Source of the DNA: CAWFZT01 sp963820415
Lineage (GTDB): Bacteria; Chloroflexota; Anaerolineae; Anaerolineales; Anaerolineaceae
DNA length: 64,000 nucleotides
Reading direction: 5' to 3'
Assembly (NCBI GenBank): GCA_963820415.1
Contig: CAWFZT010000008.1
Span: 310,001 to 374,000, forward strand
Shown here: in pieces, positions 51,271 through 60,456 of the stretch
Layout: every line of letters starts with the position of its first letter
How positions within the stretch are numbered: the first letter of the stretch is position 1
Position numbers and translations under genes: made by a program
The notes under the pieces: generated by a model
Databases searched by the model: none
Told to the model about the DNA's origin: nothing
The model's input: only the letters and a program-made list of their open reading frames with translations

Positions 51271-52152
51271 TCAATTTGCCTCATCCATATATTGGTGAAG
51301 CTCTTCCCAGTCTTCGTTAGACAACAACCGGCAAAACTCTGTGAGATTATTTTTCAACCTCGCCCGTTCGGGGGAGTCGGGATGTGGAAAGGCAATTTTC
51401 CAATCCTCAAACCAATTTACAGCCTTCTCGTATTCTCCGGGCTTTAAAAAATTCTCGTCAGCCAGGTCTTTCATCCAGCCTTTGAAATTGGAATACCAGC
51501 CTAATTTTGGTCCAACTGGGAAAGTAGGGCAAAGGTACAATTCTTTAATCAAACCGACGCGCTGCTTGATTACTCCATTAACATCCACCACTTCATCAAT
51601 CAGGTTAGTGGGATAAATTGACACGATCTCCTGACGTCTCAAGAAAAGCAGCTCGGGTTTAATACTTGCGCCAACGAAACGCAAAAAATAGACGAAATGT
51701 GAATAATATTGCTCGATATGGGCAATCTCACATTCAAAATTAACCGGGCAGTCATCCAGGCTTGGGATTTGGACGTGTTGCGATTTAGTCAGCTTCAACC
51801 GGGCGACCTGAACTTCACTGACCCCACGCGGGAAACGTTGTGCGCAGATGGTGAGCTGGCGTAACATAATGCGGCTGGGTAGCCCAAGGATGCATTCTCC
51901 ACCAGCTCTCATCCCCCTTACTACCTTATCATCGTTAGCCGGGATGCTGACGGACATCGTATAAGGTACCCAACTCAAGGGGTTGAAGGTAGTCGTTCGT
52001 ACGGTGATGTTATTAGCCGGCAAGCTTGGGTCAACGCTCACTAACAAAGCCTGTGGCCAGGGCGGCCGTAACGTATAACCAGTTTCCGACATACCTTCGC
52101 CATGACTATAAATACTTTCAAGCTCCTCTTCGGAATAATAAGTTCTTGGCAT
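51271..52152 (-). CDS. Flavin reductase-like domain protein (paralogue 1)
   Basis: A 293-residue protein. The middle part has the split-barrel pattern of flavin reductase-like domains: NPLSWVPYTMSVSIPANDDK, GGECILGLPSRIML, then CPVNFECEIAHIEQYYSHFVY and VGASI. The first 45 residues and the last 90 are not part of that domain; the tail includes WMKDLADENFLKPGEYEKAV. It shares this whole plan with the next gene (52179-53069), so they are tandem duplicates. FMN-binding relatives reduce flavin or use it as cofactor. Situated in a transporter/GH4 operon, it may act with the FAD enzyme; that is inference. Confidence 0.72.
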   Translation of the reverse strand: MPRTYYSEEELESIYSHGEGMSETGYTLRPPWPQALLVSVDPSLPANNITVRTTTFNPLSWVPYTMSVSIPANDDKVVRGMRAGGECILGLPSRIMLRQLTICAQRFPRGVSEVQVARLKLTKSQHVQIPSLDDCPVNFECEIAHIEQYYSHFVYFLRFVGASIKPELLFLRRQEIVSIYPTNLIDEVVDVNGVIKQRVGLIKELYLCPTFPVGPKLGWYSNFKGWMKDLADENFLKPGEYEKAVNWFEDWKIAFPHPDSPERARLKNNLTEFCRLLSNEDWEELHQYMDEAN

Positions 52153-52178
52153 ATTAAGCTCCTAAGGGCTTCTGCTCT

Positions 52179-53069
52179 TTAATTGTCCAATTTATTTTTC
52201 AAAAGTTCGTGGAGGGCTTGCCATTCTTCCCAGGCGATTAACTCAAAAGCACGCGAGATTTGTTGGCAGTCAGTCACATCATTCGGTTTCACGGGTGCAT
52301 CGATAACTTTTTTACAATCTCCCAACCAGCTAATCAGCTTCATTTTCTCAGAATCTGAAATGTAGCCGGCCTCTGCCAAGTCATTGCACCAGTCAACCGG
52401 ACCAGCTCTGTAGGATCGCTTTGGCCCAACTGGAAAACCAGGGCATTCTAATAATTCGCCATTGACACCCAGCCGTTCGATCGCCCCACCAAAAGGGTTG
52501 GTCTGGTCATCGACCTCATAGGTTGGGAAGAAATTGACGATCTCCATGCGGTTGAGTTTCACATATTCCTCGTCCAAGCTGGCTCCCAACACGCGCAGAA
52601 ATACTACATCATGCGTGAACCAATCCTTAAGAAATTCAACCCGGCATTCCAGGTTGACTGGGCATTCTGCGATCCCAGGCACCGAGACAACTTTCGACGG
52701 CAGCAGTGTCAGTCCCGCTACCTCGGCTTCGAAAATGCCGCGCGGCAAGGGCAGAGCGCTGATCCAGGTCTCTTTCACAATATCCTTTCCAGGCAGAGCC
52801 ACCACACATTCAGCCCCGATTAGTTTTATGTTCCGGTTTGAATCAAAACTCCTCTTGGCGATATGCAGACAAATAGTGTATGGCCAATCCGTCAGCGGGC
52901 CAATCGTACCACCGGACATATTCAGATCGCCTGAAACACGGTCGCGGGTAATCAGCAGGTCTGCCGGTCTAGCCGGTTGGAAATGGAAATAAAAATGGGT
53001 TGGATCATAATTGCCTGGAAATAGAGGTCTATCGACAATCTCTTGGATAGAATAAAACAAACGTCCCAT
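52179..53069 (-). CDS. Flavin reductase-like domain protein (paralogue 2)
   Basis: A 296-residue protein with the same layout as its neighbour: GTIGPLTDWPYTICLHIAKR, GAECVVALPGKDIVKE, PLPRGIFEAEVAGL, CPVNLECRVEFLKDWFTHDV and VLGASLDEEY. The two proteins align in these blocks yet differ elsewhere, so the duplication is old and both may have distinct roles or form a heterodimer. Twenty-six bases separate it from the downstream copy and 40 from the permease gene upstream. Flavin binding is predicted from the fold only; no cofactor-binding residues were checked. Confidence 0.7.
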   Translation of the reverse strand: MGRLFYSIQEIVDRPLFPGNYDPTHFYFHFQPARPADLLITRDRVSGDLNMSGGTIGPLTDWPYTICLHIAKRSFDSNRNIKLIGAECVVALPGKDIVKETWISALPLPRGIFEAEVAGLTLLPSKVVSVPGIAECPVNLECRVEFLKDWFTHDVVFLRVLGASLDEEYVKLNRMEIVNFFPTYEVDDQTNPFGGAIERLGVNGELLECPGFPVGPKRSYRAGPVDWCNDLAEAGYISDSEKMKLISWLGDCKKVIDAPVKPNDVTDCQQISRAFELIAWEEWQALHELLKNKLDN

Positions 53070-53109
53070 TAACTACCTCCTTAATAATTTTTTCCACCTT
53101 GTAAAAGTC

Positions 53110-54003
53110 TTACCCTTTCATGCCCGTTATAGCAATCCCTTGCACGATATATTTCTGCACAAACATGAACACGACCAAAACTGGGATGATTGCCAGGGTG
53201 GCACCCGCCATGATCAGGCCATAATCATTGCCCCGGTCGTTAACCAGCACGGCCAGCCCGACCGCAAGCATGTTCTTCTGGCCACTGGTGATGACAATCA
53301 AAGGCCATAGAAAATCGTTCCAGTTCCACATGAAATAGAAACCGATTTGCATGAATACGGCCGACTTGCATAACGGTAGAACGATCGCATTGAAGATATA
53401 CCACTCCCCAGCCCCATCGACACGCGCTGCGTCGATCAACTCATTTGGGATGGTGTACATAAATTGTCGAAACATGAATATGGCGTAGGCGCTGAACAGA
53501 TAGGGTACGATCAAGGCCAGATGTGTATCTGCCATCTTGACGTTCACCATCATGATATATAACGGGATCATATACACCTGGAAGGGAATAATCATGGCGC
53601 TCAAAATCCCGTAGAAGATCAAATCCCGGCCTTTGAATTTAAACTTCCCGAAAACATAGCCAAGTAATGCGCTGGTATAGACCATTACGACCGTTTTAAT
53701 GACCGAAACATAAAAAGTGTTTAAATACAACCGCCCGATATCCAGGCGATTAAATACGTTCACGTAATTGGTGATGACCGGTTTCGATGGCAGCAAAGTG
53801 GGAGGGAAAAGCATTGTTTCTGCCCTGGGTTTGAAGGACGTGCTCAACATCCATATGAATGGGACGACCATCGCCAGAGCACCGACAATCAGAATGGCAT
53901 AATTGATCAAGTTTATTTTTGCTAGACTTGCCATGAAATGTGTGAAGCCATCGTTGTATACCTGCCTGGTCCTTGATAACTCCGAACTTGGGTTATTTTT
54001 CAT
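53110..54003 (-). CDS. Carbohydrate ABC transporter permease (CUT1, MalG-like)
   Basis: A 297-residue membrane protein with six helices and a hydrophilic N-terminal extension. MVPFIWMLSTSFKPRAETM is the usual MalG-type opening, and the EAA coupling loop is NELIDAARVDGAGEWYIFNAIVLPLCKS. The pattern belongs to the CUT1 subfamily that imports oligosaccharides and glycosides. It is the third gene of the cluster after the binding protein and MalF-like permease. No ATPase is encoded nearby; CUT1 systems often share one elsewhere. Confidence 0.92.
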   Translation of the reverse strand: MKNNPSSELSRTRQVYNDGFTHFMASLAKINLINYAILIVGALAMVVPFIWMLSTSFKPRAETMLFPPTLLPSKPVITNYVNVFNRLDIGRLYLNTFYVSVIKTVVMVYTSALLGYVFGKFKFKGRDLIFYGILSAMIIPFQVYMIPLYIMMVNVKMADTHLALIVPYLFSAYAIFMFRQFMYTIPNELIDAARVDGAGEWYIFNAIVLPLCKSAVFMQIGFYFMWNWNDFLWPLIVITSGQKNMLAVGLAVLVNDRGNDYGLIMAGATLAIIPVLVVFMFVQKYIVQGIAITGMKG

Positions 54004-54054
54004 CTAGAAATATGACTCCTATTTCCGTAGAAAATTCCTGTAAATGATCACATT

Positions 54055-54972
54055 TTACAAACCCAGGTCTTTCCGTTGTAAGCGCAATTGAAAGATTGTA
54101 ATGCCGATCACAATTGCAAACATGACGAACGCCATGGCAGAAGCCTGACCGATCCACATGCGCTTGAAAGCATATTCATAAATATGTAGAGCCAGAACGC
54201 GAGTTGAATCCAGCGGGCCACCACGAGTCATGATGTATACAGATTGAAAAATATTAAAACCATCGATCAGGCCAGTCAGAAAGACAAATGTGATGATCGG
54301 GCTCACCAAAGGAAGGGTGATGTACCAGACACGCTGCCAGGTCGAAGCTCCATCGATCGCGGCGGCGTCATAATATTCGACTGGGATCCCTCGCAGCCCC
54401 GCAATCAGGATGACCATCGAAAAGCCAACGCCGCCCCAGACCGACATAATAATCAAACTGGGCATCGCCATGGTCGGTGTGGTCAGCCAGGCTACCCGAG
54501 GTAAACTCATCATGCTCAAGACCTGGTTAATCAATCCGAACTGCTGCTGGTATAAAAAGAGCCAAATGGTCGAAATGGCGATTGCTGAAGTTACTGTAGG
54601 TAGATAGTAAATTAACCGCAAGGTCGCATTGCCTCGGCGGATAGGATTGAGGATCACAGCCATGATAAATGCCAGTAAAGTAATGAAGATCGCTGTGCCA
54701 AAGGCAAAATAGAATGTGTTCCAGATTACTTTGATGAACAATGCGTCCGTCAGAATAGTTACATAATTCCTTAACCCTATGAATGGATTTACTTTCCGCA
54801 TCAGTTGATAATCAAACAGGCTCATATACAGGGCCTGACCCACTGGATAGAAACGGAAGATAAAGTAAAAGAGGATTGCAGGGACCAGGGCAGTTATAAT
54901 GAATCGTTTTTCAGCCCCACGAGGTCCCGCTGCTTTCTTGGCGCGTTTACCCACCAGAGTAGATGCAGTCAT
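54055..54972 (-). CDS. Carbohydrate ABC transporter permease (CUT1, MalF-like)
   Basis: A 305-residue membrane protein. A basic cytoplasmic start (KRAKKAAGPRGAEKR) precedes six helices; AGLRGIPVEYYDAAAIDGASTWQRVWYITLPL is the coupling loop, and GGPLDSTRVLALHIYEYAF the segment before the last helices. These are CUT1 MalF-type features. It pairs with the MalG-like protein to form the import channel. Its gene lies between the binding-protein gene and the MalG-like gene in the same orientation, with 51-bp and 105-bp gaps. Confidence 0.92.
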   Translation of the reverse strand: MTASTLVGKRAKKAAGPRGAEKRFIITALVPAILFYFIFRFYPVGQALYMSLFDYQLMRKVNPFIGLRNYVTILTDALFIKVIWNTFYFAFGTAIFITLLAFIMAVILNPIRRGNATLRLIYYLPTVTSAIAISTIWLFLYQQQFGLINQVLSMMSLPRVAWLTTPTMAMPSLIIMSVWGGVGFSMVILIAGLRGIPVEYYDAAAIDGASTWQRVWYITLPLVSPIITFVFLTGLIDGFNIFQSVYIMTRGGPLDSTRVLALHIYEYAFKRMWIGQASAMAFVMFAIVIGITIFQLRLQRKDLGL

Positions 54973-55077
54973 GGGACAATCCTTTCATTGTTTCTACCAA
55001 TGGAAAATACTTTACCGGAATCCGGACGACGCCGGACTCCGGAGTTGCGTAAATCACTCAAGAAAATTCTGACTGGC

Positions 55078-56426
55078 TTACACGATGTGGTTGGCCAACC
55101 CACCATCTAATATCTTTTGCCATTCAGTCTGGCCATAATCCAAGGCGTCCTTGATCGAAGAGCCGTTCAAGAGTATACGGTCGCGTACATCATCGAGCAA
55201 TTTTTGAAGCTCATCGGGCGTTTGCACTGGATCGTATTCTTTCGTCAATACAGGCATCAACTTAGGCAAGGTTGCCGAAGCTTTTACCTTCGGGTAATCA
55301 AACAATTCAAGGCGATCAGGCGCAAGATTTAGGATCTCGATCTTTGCGTAGAGCACATCAATGCGGTCTTTCAAGATATATTCGAGATATTTCCATGCAG
55401 CATTGTACTCTGCATCCGGCCGGTTTTTCATTACCGAAAGCATCAGCACCTCAGACTTTCGGCCATAATATGGGTCTGCTTTGCCGGTAAAGGTTGGCGG
55501 TGCAGCTAAGCCAATATTTGGGAGGACATCCGGATGATTGCTGCCGATGTCACCCAATGCAAATGCTTCACCAATTCCCATTGCGACTTTTTCTGTACCC
55601 AGACCTTCTACCCATTCCAGATAACCCGGTTCCCACACTTTGTACTTCGTGGCAAGTTCGGTCAAAAACTGATAAGCTTTTTCCATTTCCGGAGAATTGA
55701 ATGCAGAAACCAGTTTATCACCATTGTGCTTCACAAAATTTCCGCCTTGCTGATATAGAAAGTCCAACGCAGGAAATTCAGTGCCGTTTTCGTAACCAGC
55801 CAGAATGAGGTTTCCACCTGAATCGCGCTTGGCCAATTTCTGAGCGGCAACCATCAATTCATCCAAAGTTGTAGGTGGGTTTTCGGGTCCAAACCAGCTT
55901 CAGTGAACATCTTTTTGTTGTAGACCAACATGGCGCCCATGCCGCCTGTCGGGGTGATGTAACGACCATAAGCGTCCCAATTGAAATAAGGATATTTCTC
56001 CTTCAGCCAACTATTCGTAAAGCGGTCTTCAGGGTAGGACATGAGCATTTCTTTGTCGATCATTTTGAAATACTCGCCGACCTTCTGCTTCAGCAAGGTT
56101 GGCCCCGTACCTGCAGGGACTGCTGCATACACCTTTGTCCAAAGATCATTGAAGTCAAGTACTTCAGTCTTCATTTCAAAATTCGGGTCTTTAGCGGTTA
56201 GATCCTTGCCTGCATCATCGAAGATCTTCATCCGCTGGTCCCACCAGCCCCAAAGGGTGATGGTTACTTTCTGAACTGGTGGAGGTGCAGTGGTTGGCGT
56301 TGCGGCGCTGGCCTGGGTCGGCGCAGGAGGAGGGGTAGCTGGCGTGCATGCGGCTAGGAGAGCCGCCGCGCCAGTCAAACTAGATACTTTGAGAAAATCT
56401 CGGCGATTTAAAGGTTTGCTTTTCAT
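55078..56426 (-). pseudogene. Extracellular sugar-binding lipoprotein, family 1 (frameshifted)
   Basis: The start (NRRDFLKVSSLTGAAALLAAC) is a Tat-like signal with lipobox. KVTITLWGWWDQRMKIFDDAG and PTGGMGAMLVYNKKMFTEAG follow, typical of solute-binding family 1. At 55880-55883 one base is missing from an A-run (minus strand); restoring it gives LDP-x-NPPTTLDELMVAAQKLA, and the rest runs normally to the end. The full protein would be about 440 residues and would bind an oligosaccharide or glycoside for the two permeases just downstream. A homopolymer sequencing error is likely, since the rest of the operon is intact. Confidence 0.82.
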
Positions 56427-56592
56427 GGTTCTCTCCTTGAATATATTAAATCGGACTTGAAAAGGATGGATTGGAAATACAAACGCTACGCCTTTCCAAA
56501 ATTTCCCCTGGAACCTCCTTTCTGTAGACCCTTGGTATGTTGTCTATAAACCTTATTGCTTTAATTCTATACCAAGTTTTTTATTTCACCGA

Positions 56593-57759
56593 TTATGCGG
56601 GATAGGCCTTAAGGGCGGCTTGCACGCCGGCTCCCTTTTCAAAAGTGTAGCCCGAGGCCGCCAGGGCCATTTCAATGGCACCTAGCGTGGCAAGTATGTC
56701 ACCTAGATTGACCGATCCCATGTGCCCAATACGGAAATATTCCGCCCGGATGGCCGGGTGCAAACCACCGGCGATGATGATGCCAGCCTTCAATACTTGC
56801 CCTGGGAAATCGTTCGCAACCACCCCCTGCGGATAGCGCGGAGCAGTCATGGTATGTGCAGCGAACTCAGATTTCAACGGCACCTGACCCATTCCCAAAG
56901 CGGAGATGCCTGCTTTAAATGCCGTATCGATGGCAATATGCCGCTTGAAGCGCACTTCCATTCCTTCAACCAGGATTTGGCGGAGGCTGACCTCCAGTGC
57001 ATACACCAGGTTCACAGCCGGCGTTCCAAAATAAGCGACCTTGCGCGCTTCATAGGCTTCCATCACTGGCAACCAGCTGGCCCAATCTGCATAATAACTG
57101 GCTACTGATGTCTTGCGGGCTTTGAAGACAGCCAGGGCACGCGGTCCAACCATCAGCAGTGCCAGTCCCGGTGGCACGCCCACCGCTTTTTGGGAGGCGG
57201 TCAGGGTTAAATCCACACCCCAATCCGTCATGCGCAGTTCTTCCCCGGCAACGGAGCAAACCCCATCCACCATCATCAACGCCCCAGAACGATGGGCTAG
57301 GGAGGCCAAATGCTGAACATCCGTGATTACACCTGTGGAGGTATCCACATGGGTGGCGATCAATAACTTGTAGTCATCGCTTTTAAGGGCTTTTTCAACC
57401 TCTTCCAGAGTAGGCCGGCCTCCAACTGGGGCGCGTACGTAGCTAACGCGGGCGCCATAACGCTCCACGATACTGCCAAAACGGTCCGAAAAATAGCCCG
57501 TATTGACCACCAGCACCTTGTCGCCAAGTTCGACCAGGTTGGCTCCTGCCGAATCCATGGCGAGCGTCCCTGAGCCAGCCAGGATGAAGGGCTGTCCATC
57601 CTCACTCAAGAAAACGCTGCGCATCTGTTCCAATGAACGACCAAAAATCTCAATGAAATCAGCCGACACATGGCTATTCGTCGGAGCTCCGAGTGCGGCC
57701 ATAACGGCTGGGTCGAACTCGATCGGACCCGGAATCATCAACAAATTCCTGTTCTTCAT
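56593..57759 (-). CDS. Class V aminotransferase (serine/alanine-glyoxylate type)
   Basis: A 388-residue PLP enzyme of the AGXT group. IPGPIEFDPAVMAALG opens the protein, VFLSEDGQPFILAGSGTLAMDSAG is the cofactor-phosphate region, ATHVDTSTGVITD and VDGVCSVAGEELRMTDWGVD carry the pyridine-nitrogen Asp, and TASQKAVGVPPGLAL holds the Schiff-base Lys. Likely reaction: transfer of an amino group from alanine or serine to glyoxylate or a related 2-oxo acid. It is the first gene of the minus-strand catabolic cluster, 167 bases before the binding protein, and has GAGGTG before the start. Membership in the same regulon is likely but not proven. Confidence 0.9.
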   Translation of the reverse strand: MKNRNLLMIPGPIEFDPAVMAALGAPTNSHVSADFIEIFGRSLEQMRSVFLSEDGQPFILAGSGTLAMDSAGANLVELGDKVLVVNTGYFSDRFGSIVERYGARVSYVRAPVGGRPTLEEVEKALKSDDYKLLIATHVDTSTGVITDVQHLASLAHRSGALMMVDGVCSVAGEELRMTDWGVDLTLTASQKAVGVPPGLALLMVGPRALAVFKARKTSVASYYADWASWLPVMEAYEARKVAYFGTPAVNLVYALEVSLRQILVEGMEVRFKRHIAIDTAFKAGISALGMGQVPLKSEFAAHTMTAPRYPQGVVANDFPGQVLKAGIIIAGGLHPAIRAEYFRIGHMGSVNLGDILATLGAIEMALAASGYTFEKGAGVQAALKAYPA

Positions 57760-58153
57760 TAAACACCTCGTTAAAGGTTGAATATTGTCAGAGTATCAAA
57801 AAGAAATAATTCTGATAATATCAAATAAGATTATAAAACATCGTGGATATGAATGAATATAGCATTAAATTAGGTATAATAAAAGAAATTTCACTCGTAT
57901 TTATTCATTTCTGCGTATTTCGTTGAAGCCGCACAGTAAAATGGAATACACAGCGTTCTTCAAGGGGACGATGCGCTGGTGAGATAATTGTACATCAAGT
58001 GTTCGGCATGGACCGGATTGGTAAGCGCCTTATGACGTTTTCCTGTGTGACTTGCTCCGTTTTATGAAGGAAATGGGTGTTCTTCAAGATTATCGGCGAT
58101 TAAGAATCTCCCTTGCGCTATTGCCAACTTTAGGTTTCGAGAAAAGCATGGCG
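57760..58153. other. Intergenic region, probable promoter zone and yjbQ-like debris
   Basis: AT-rich sequence with TATAAT-like boxes (GGTATAATAAAAG at about 57876) upstream of the aminotransferase. The right end, from about 58085, is homologous to the end of yjbQ and the sequence after its stop at 45137-45252 (AAGATTATCGGCGATTAAG and CCAACTTTAGGTTT shared). No gene is supported. Confidence 0.5.
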
Positions 58154-58493
58154 AAGTCCGGTGATAACTGGTAATTGTAATTGTGAAGGACTGGTAAATT
58201 CCATGCACATCACCTCGTCTGTTTTTATCAATGACGATGAATCCGGGCTGCACCAGGATTTCGAGCGCTGGCTGGAAGAGCTGGCGCCCCACGAACCGGT
58301 GGACCAGTATCTGCACAACCGGTCAGGCGAAGACAATGCCGACGCGCACCTGAAAAGACAAATAATGGGGCGCGAGGTGGTGGTAGCCGTGACGGACGGG
58401 AAGCTGGACTTCAGGCCGTGGGAGCAGATTTTTTATGGGTAGTTTGATGGTCGGCGGAGGAAGCGCGTGCTGGTAAAAATCATCGGGGATTAG
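58154..58493 (+). pseudogene. yjbQ fragment, copy A
   Basis: Reads EGLVNSMHITSSVFINDD and on to WEQIFYG, then a TAG where the intact gene has a glutamate codon, followed by FDGRRRKRVLVKIIGD and the normal stop. The first 40 or so codons of the family are missing. The same nonsense codon is in copy B (61596-61936), so it arose before the duplication. Confidence 0.8.
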
Positions 58494-58696
58494 ATAGGCA
58501 TCTGGTAAATGCGGTAGCGACGCAGGGGTTTGACGTTCAGCTTCAACAGGGCGTTGTTCATGCGGTCGTTATCTTCCAGCACGTAATTGATCTCCAGGCG
58601 CAGTTTGTCGTTGTACAGGCCCTCATACATGGCCCGGTAGAGCAGGCTGTCGATGGCTTTGCCATGGTATTCGGGGATGACTACCAGGGCCCACAT
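58490..58696 (-). pseudogene. GNAT-like gene, 3' fragment
   Basis: Encodes the last 68 residues (VVIPEYHGKAIDSLLYRAMY through KPLRRYRIYQMPI) of the 370-residue protein at 61933-63045. It has no start of its own and breaks off where the duplication ends. Confidence 0.85.
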
Positions 58697-58805
58697 TCTG
58701 ATAATATTGAAAAGATGCGTTCAAAAGCAAGCGCGCCCACTGAAATACCGTGCCTGCACTGACGAGCACGGCAACTTTAGTCATGCCTTTCCGGAACGGG
58801 GTAGA

Positions 58806-59747
58806 TTAGTCACTTCCACTAACCGAGACCGAAAAGGAATTAGTCTGCATTTCCACACCACCGTTCCAGATCTCGAAGCCGGCTTCCACCGCAATCAGAT
58901 ACCAGGAAGGGTCAAGGTAGCCGCGAGAAACCGAGTTGTTAATGAACGCCTTGATATCAGGGCTTAGGGACGTTGTGACATTGGTTTTCTGATAGGCAAC
59001 GTATTTCGCATTGCTATCCGGCGAGAACCAGACATTGTAGGAATCGCCGCTGATGTTTACCCCCTTGGCCACCACCGAGCCGGCCGGCTGTACTCCACCC
59101 TGGCTGTTGAGCCAGATCATTAGTTCGGTACCGTCTGGCGCGCCTGTGGTAGTAGGAGTAGTGTTAAACCAGATGTCGTAGGAAGCATTCCAGGCCCCGG
59201 CCGCAGTAGTGATGCTCCAACTGCTGGTGGCGCTTTTAATGGCGCTCACCTGTATCGGCATAGGATTGCTGTTGGTGCAGTTTCCCCAATGACAGCCCAT
59301 GTAAATAAAGGGGTAGGAGGCCGGCGCGCCATTCGTGGTTTGTTTGTTTGTCTGGGTAGTAATCATGAAGACACCGGTTAATTTATCAACACTCAGGCAT
59401 TGCGTCCCGCCCGATGAAGGGTTCCATATATTATTTTGAACATTGTAAATATTGCCGTTGATTTCTACATTACCGTATTGATCGCAGGTTGTAATCGTGG
59501 CGTCCTGAACTGTGGGTGTATTCGGAGAAAAAGTAACCGAAGGTATCGTTGTTAGCGTTGCTATAGGTGAAGTTGAGGTTATGGTTGCTGTAGGGGAAAT
59601 CAAGGTCATGGTTGCTGTGGATGGAATTGATGTATTTGTTGACATCGGTATCACTGTTGGCATAATTGCCTGTCCTGATCCACAGGCTGATAACACCAAA
59701 CTCATGACCGAAATAAGCATCATTAAACCTTGGCGCTTTTTATCCAT
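58806..59747 (-). CDS. GH12 family endoglucanase/xyloglucanase lipoprotein
   Basis: A 313-residue exported enzyme from the ATG at 59747 (TAGGAG upstream). The signal peptide ends in LVLSAC, and a Thr/Ser/Pro linker of about 60 residues with repeated TxTIxS units follows. The catalytic beta-jelly-roll has IYNVQNNIWNP, YPFIYMGCHWGNCT, WNASYDIWFN, the nucleophile region GTELMIWLNSQGG and the acid/base region VEAGFEIWNGGVEMQ, all GH12 hallmarks. The enzyme should cut beta-1,4-glucan or xyloglucan outside the cell. It lies between the two copies of a segmental duplication and has lower GC than most neighbours, so transfer is likely. Confidence 0.9.
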   Translation of the reverse strand: MDKKRQGLMMLISVMSLVLSACGSGQAIMPTVIPMSTNTSIPSTATMTLISPTATITSTSPIATLTTIPSVTFSPNTPTVQDATITTCDQYGNVEINGNIYNVQNNIWNPSSGGTQCLSVDKLTGVFMITTQTNKQTTNGAPASYPFIYMGCHWGNCTNSNPMPIQVSAIKSATSSWSITTAAGAWNASYDIWFNTTPTTTGAPDGTELMIWLNSQGGVQPAGSVVAKGVNISGDSYNVWFSPDSNAKYVAYQKTNVTTSLSPDIKAFINNSVSRGYLDPSWYLIAVEAGFEIWNGGVEMQTNSFSVSVSGSD

Positions 59748-60044
59748 TTTATCTCCTACGCTATCACAGGTGCACTCGACAACTGCTATAGCAAGTTGTA
59801 TGCCGTGAGAGCACCCCATTTATCATTGGGGTACATCTCTTTTCTCATGCTTTAATTATATAACGAAAAAAAAGCTGGGGGGGTCGTTGACCCTAGGGTA
59901 ATCGCAGATGACCTTTTTTATCCCATAAAGTAACCTGGGCAACTTTTTTTATCCCCAAGCCTTCAGGATGCCAAGAAAAGAGCCATTTCAATATTGTCAG
60001 ACATAAGATGCAATTGTCCTAATTTCTCTTATAAGAATACGAAT

Positions 60045-60081
60045 TCTCAAAACAAAAAGCCTCCCAATTTCCCGGGGGCTT
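60045..60081 (-). terminator. Intrinsic terminator after the 17-codon ORF
   Basis: Read on the minus strand, AAGCCCCC pairs with GGGAGGCTT (one G-T pair, 60057-60064 with 74-81 on the plus strand) and is followed by TTTTTGTTTT. It ends the short transcription unit that carries the 17-codon ORF. Confidence 0.65.
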
Positions 60082-60103
60082 GGAAAATTATGATGAAAAT
60101 GGA

Positions 60104-60157
60104 TTAGATTGTTTGCATGTCCAGGGCGGTAAACTGCCAAGAGATTGTTTCGGTCAT
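60104..60157 (-). CDS. 17-residue peptide ORF
   Basis: ATG at 60157, stop at 60104-60106, product MTETISWQFTALDMQTI. GGAGG sits at the normal distance upstream, AT-rich -10-like boxes (TATATT, TATAAT-like) lie about 30-45 bases further up on the minus strand, and a T-tailed terminator follows. It thus looks like a complete minigene. It could be a leader or signalling peptide, or a peptide precursor; no modification enzyme is adjacent. Confidence 0.4.
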   Translation of the reverse strand: MTETISWQFTALDMQTI

Positions 60158-60333
60158 TTTTCCTCCATTTGGTTTATATAATTAGGAATATAAACGCTGA
60201 AGAATGGAGGAATTAAGTGAAAAAACCGGCTTGCTAAGCTCGCCTAATTGCTTAATATTTCGTGACTGCTTAGCCCCGATAGCATGAGTAGTTATATTCC
60301 ATCTTTATTATTACTAAGAGTAGATAGCAGGGC

Positions 60334-60339
60334 TATAAT
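60334..60339 (+). promoter_or_regulatory. Candidate -10 box for the membrane protein gene
   Basis: TATAAT, with TTACTA 17 bases before it as a weak -35, lies about 120 bases upstream of the gene at 60457. A 14-bp palindrome, CGGTTCTTGAACCG, lies at 60365-60378 in the leader. Confidence 0.3.
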
Positions 60340-60456
60340 GATTTTATAGTGGGAATCTCATTATCGGTTCTTGAACCGCTGAAAAAACACCTCAAGGTTG
60401 ATCGCTCAAAGTAGGGTGCGGACTATACATACTCAATGCTTTATAAGGAGGTAATT

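Larger units (their letters stand above)
58154..58696. repeat. Segmental duplication, copy A
   Basis: The roughly 540 bp block (yjbQ 3' end and the start of a minus-strand GNAT-like 3' end) is almost identical to 61596-62139, in the same orientation. The two copies flank 2.9 kb that holds a GH12 cellulase, a 17-codon ORF and a membrane protein. Confidence 0.85.

Noticed and set aside
46126..57759. Antibiotic or natural-product biosynthesis cluster
   Set aside because: The oxidoreductases are accompanied by sugar uptake and a glycosidase, with no synthetase, tailoring or resistance genes; catabolism fits better.
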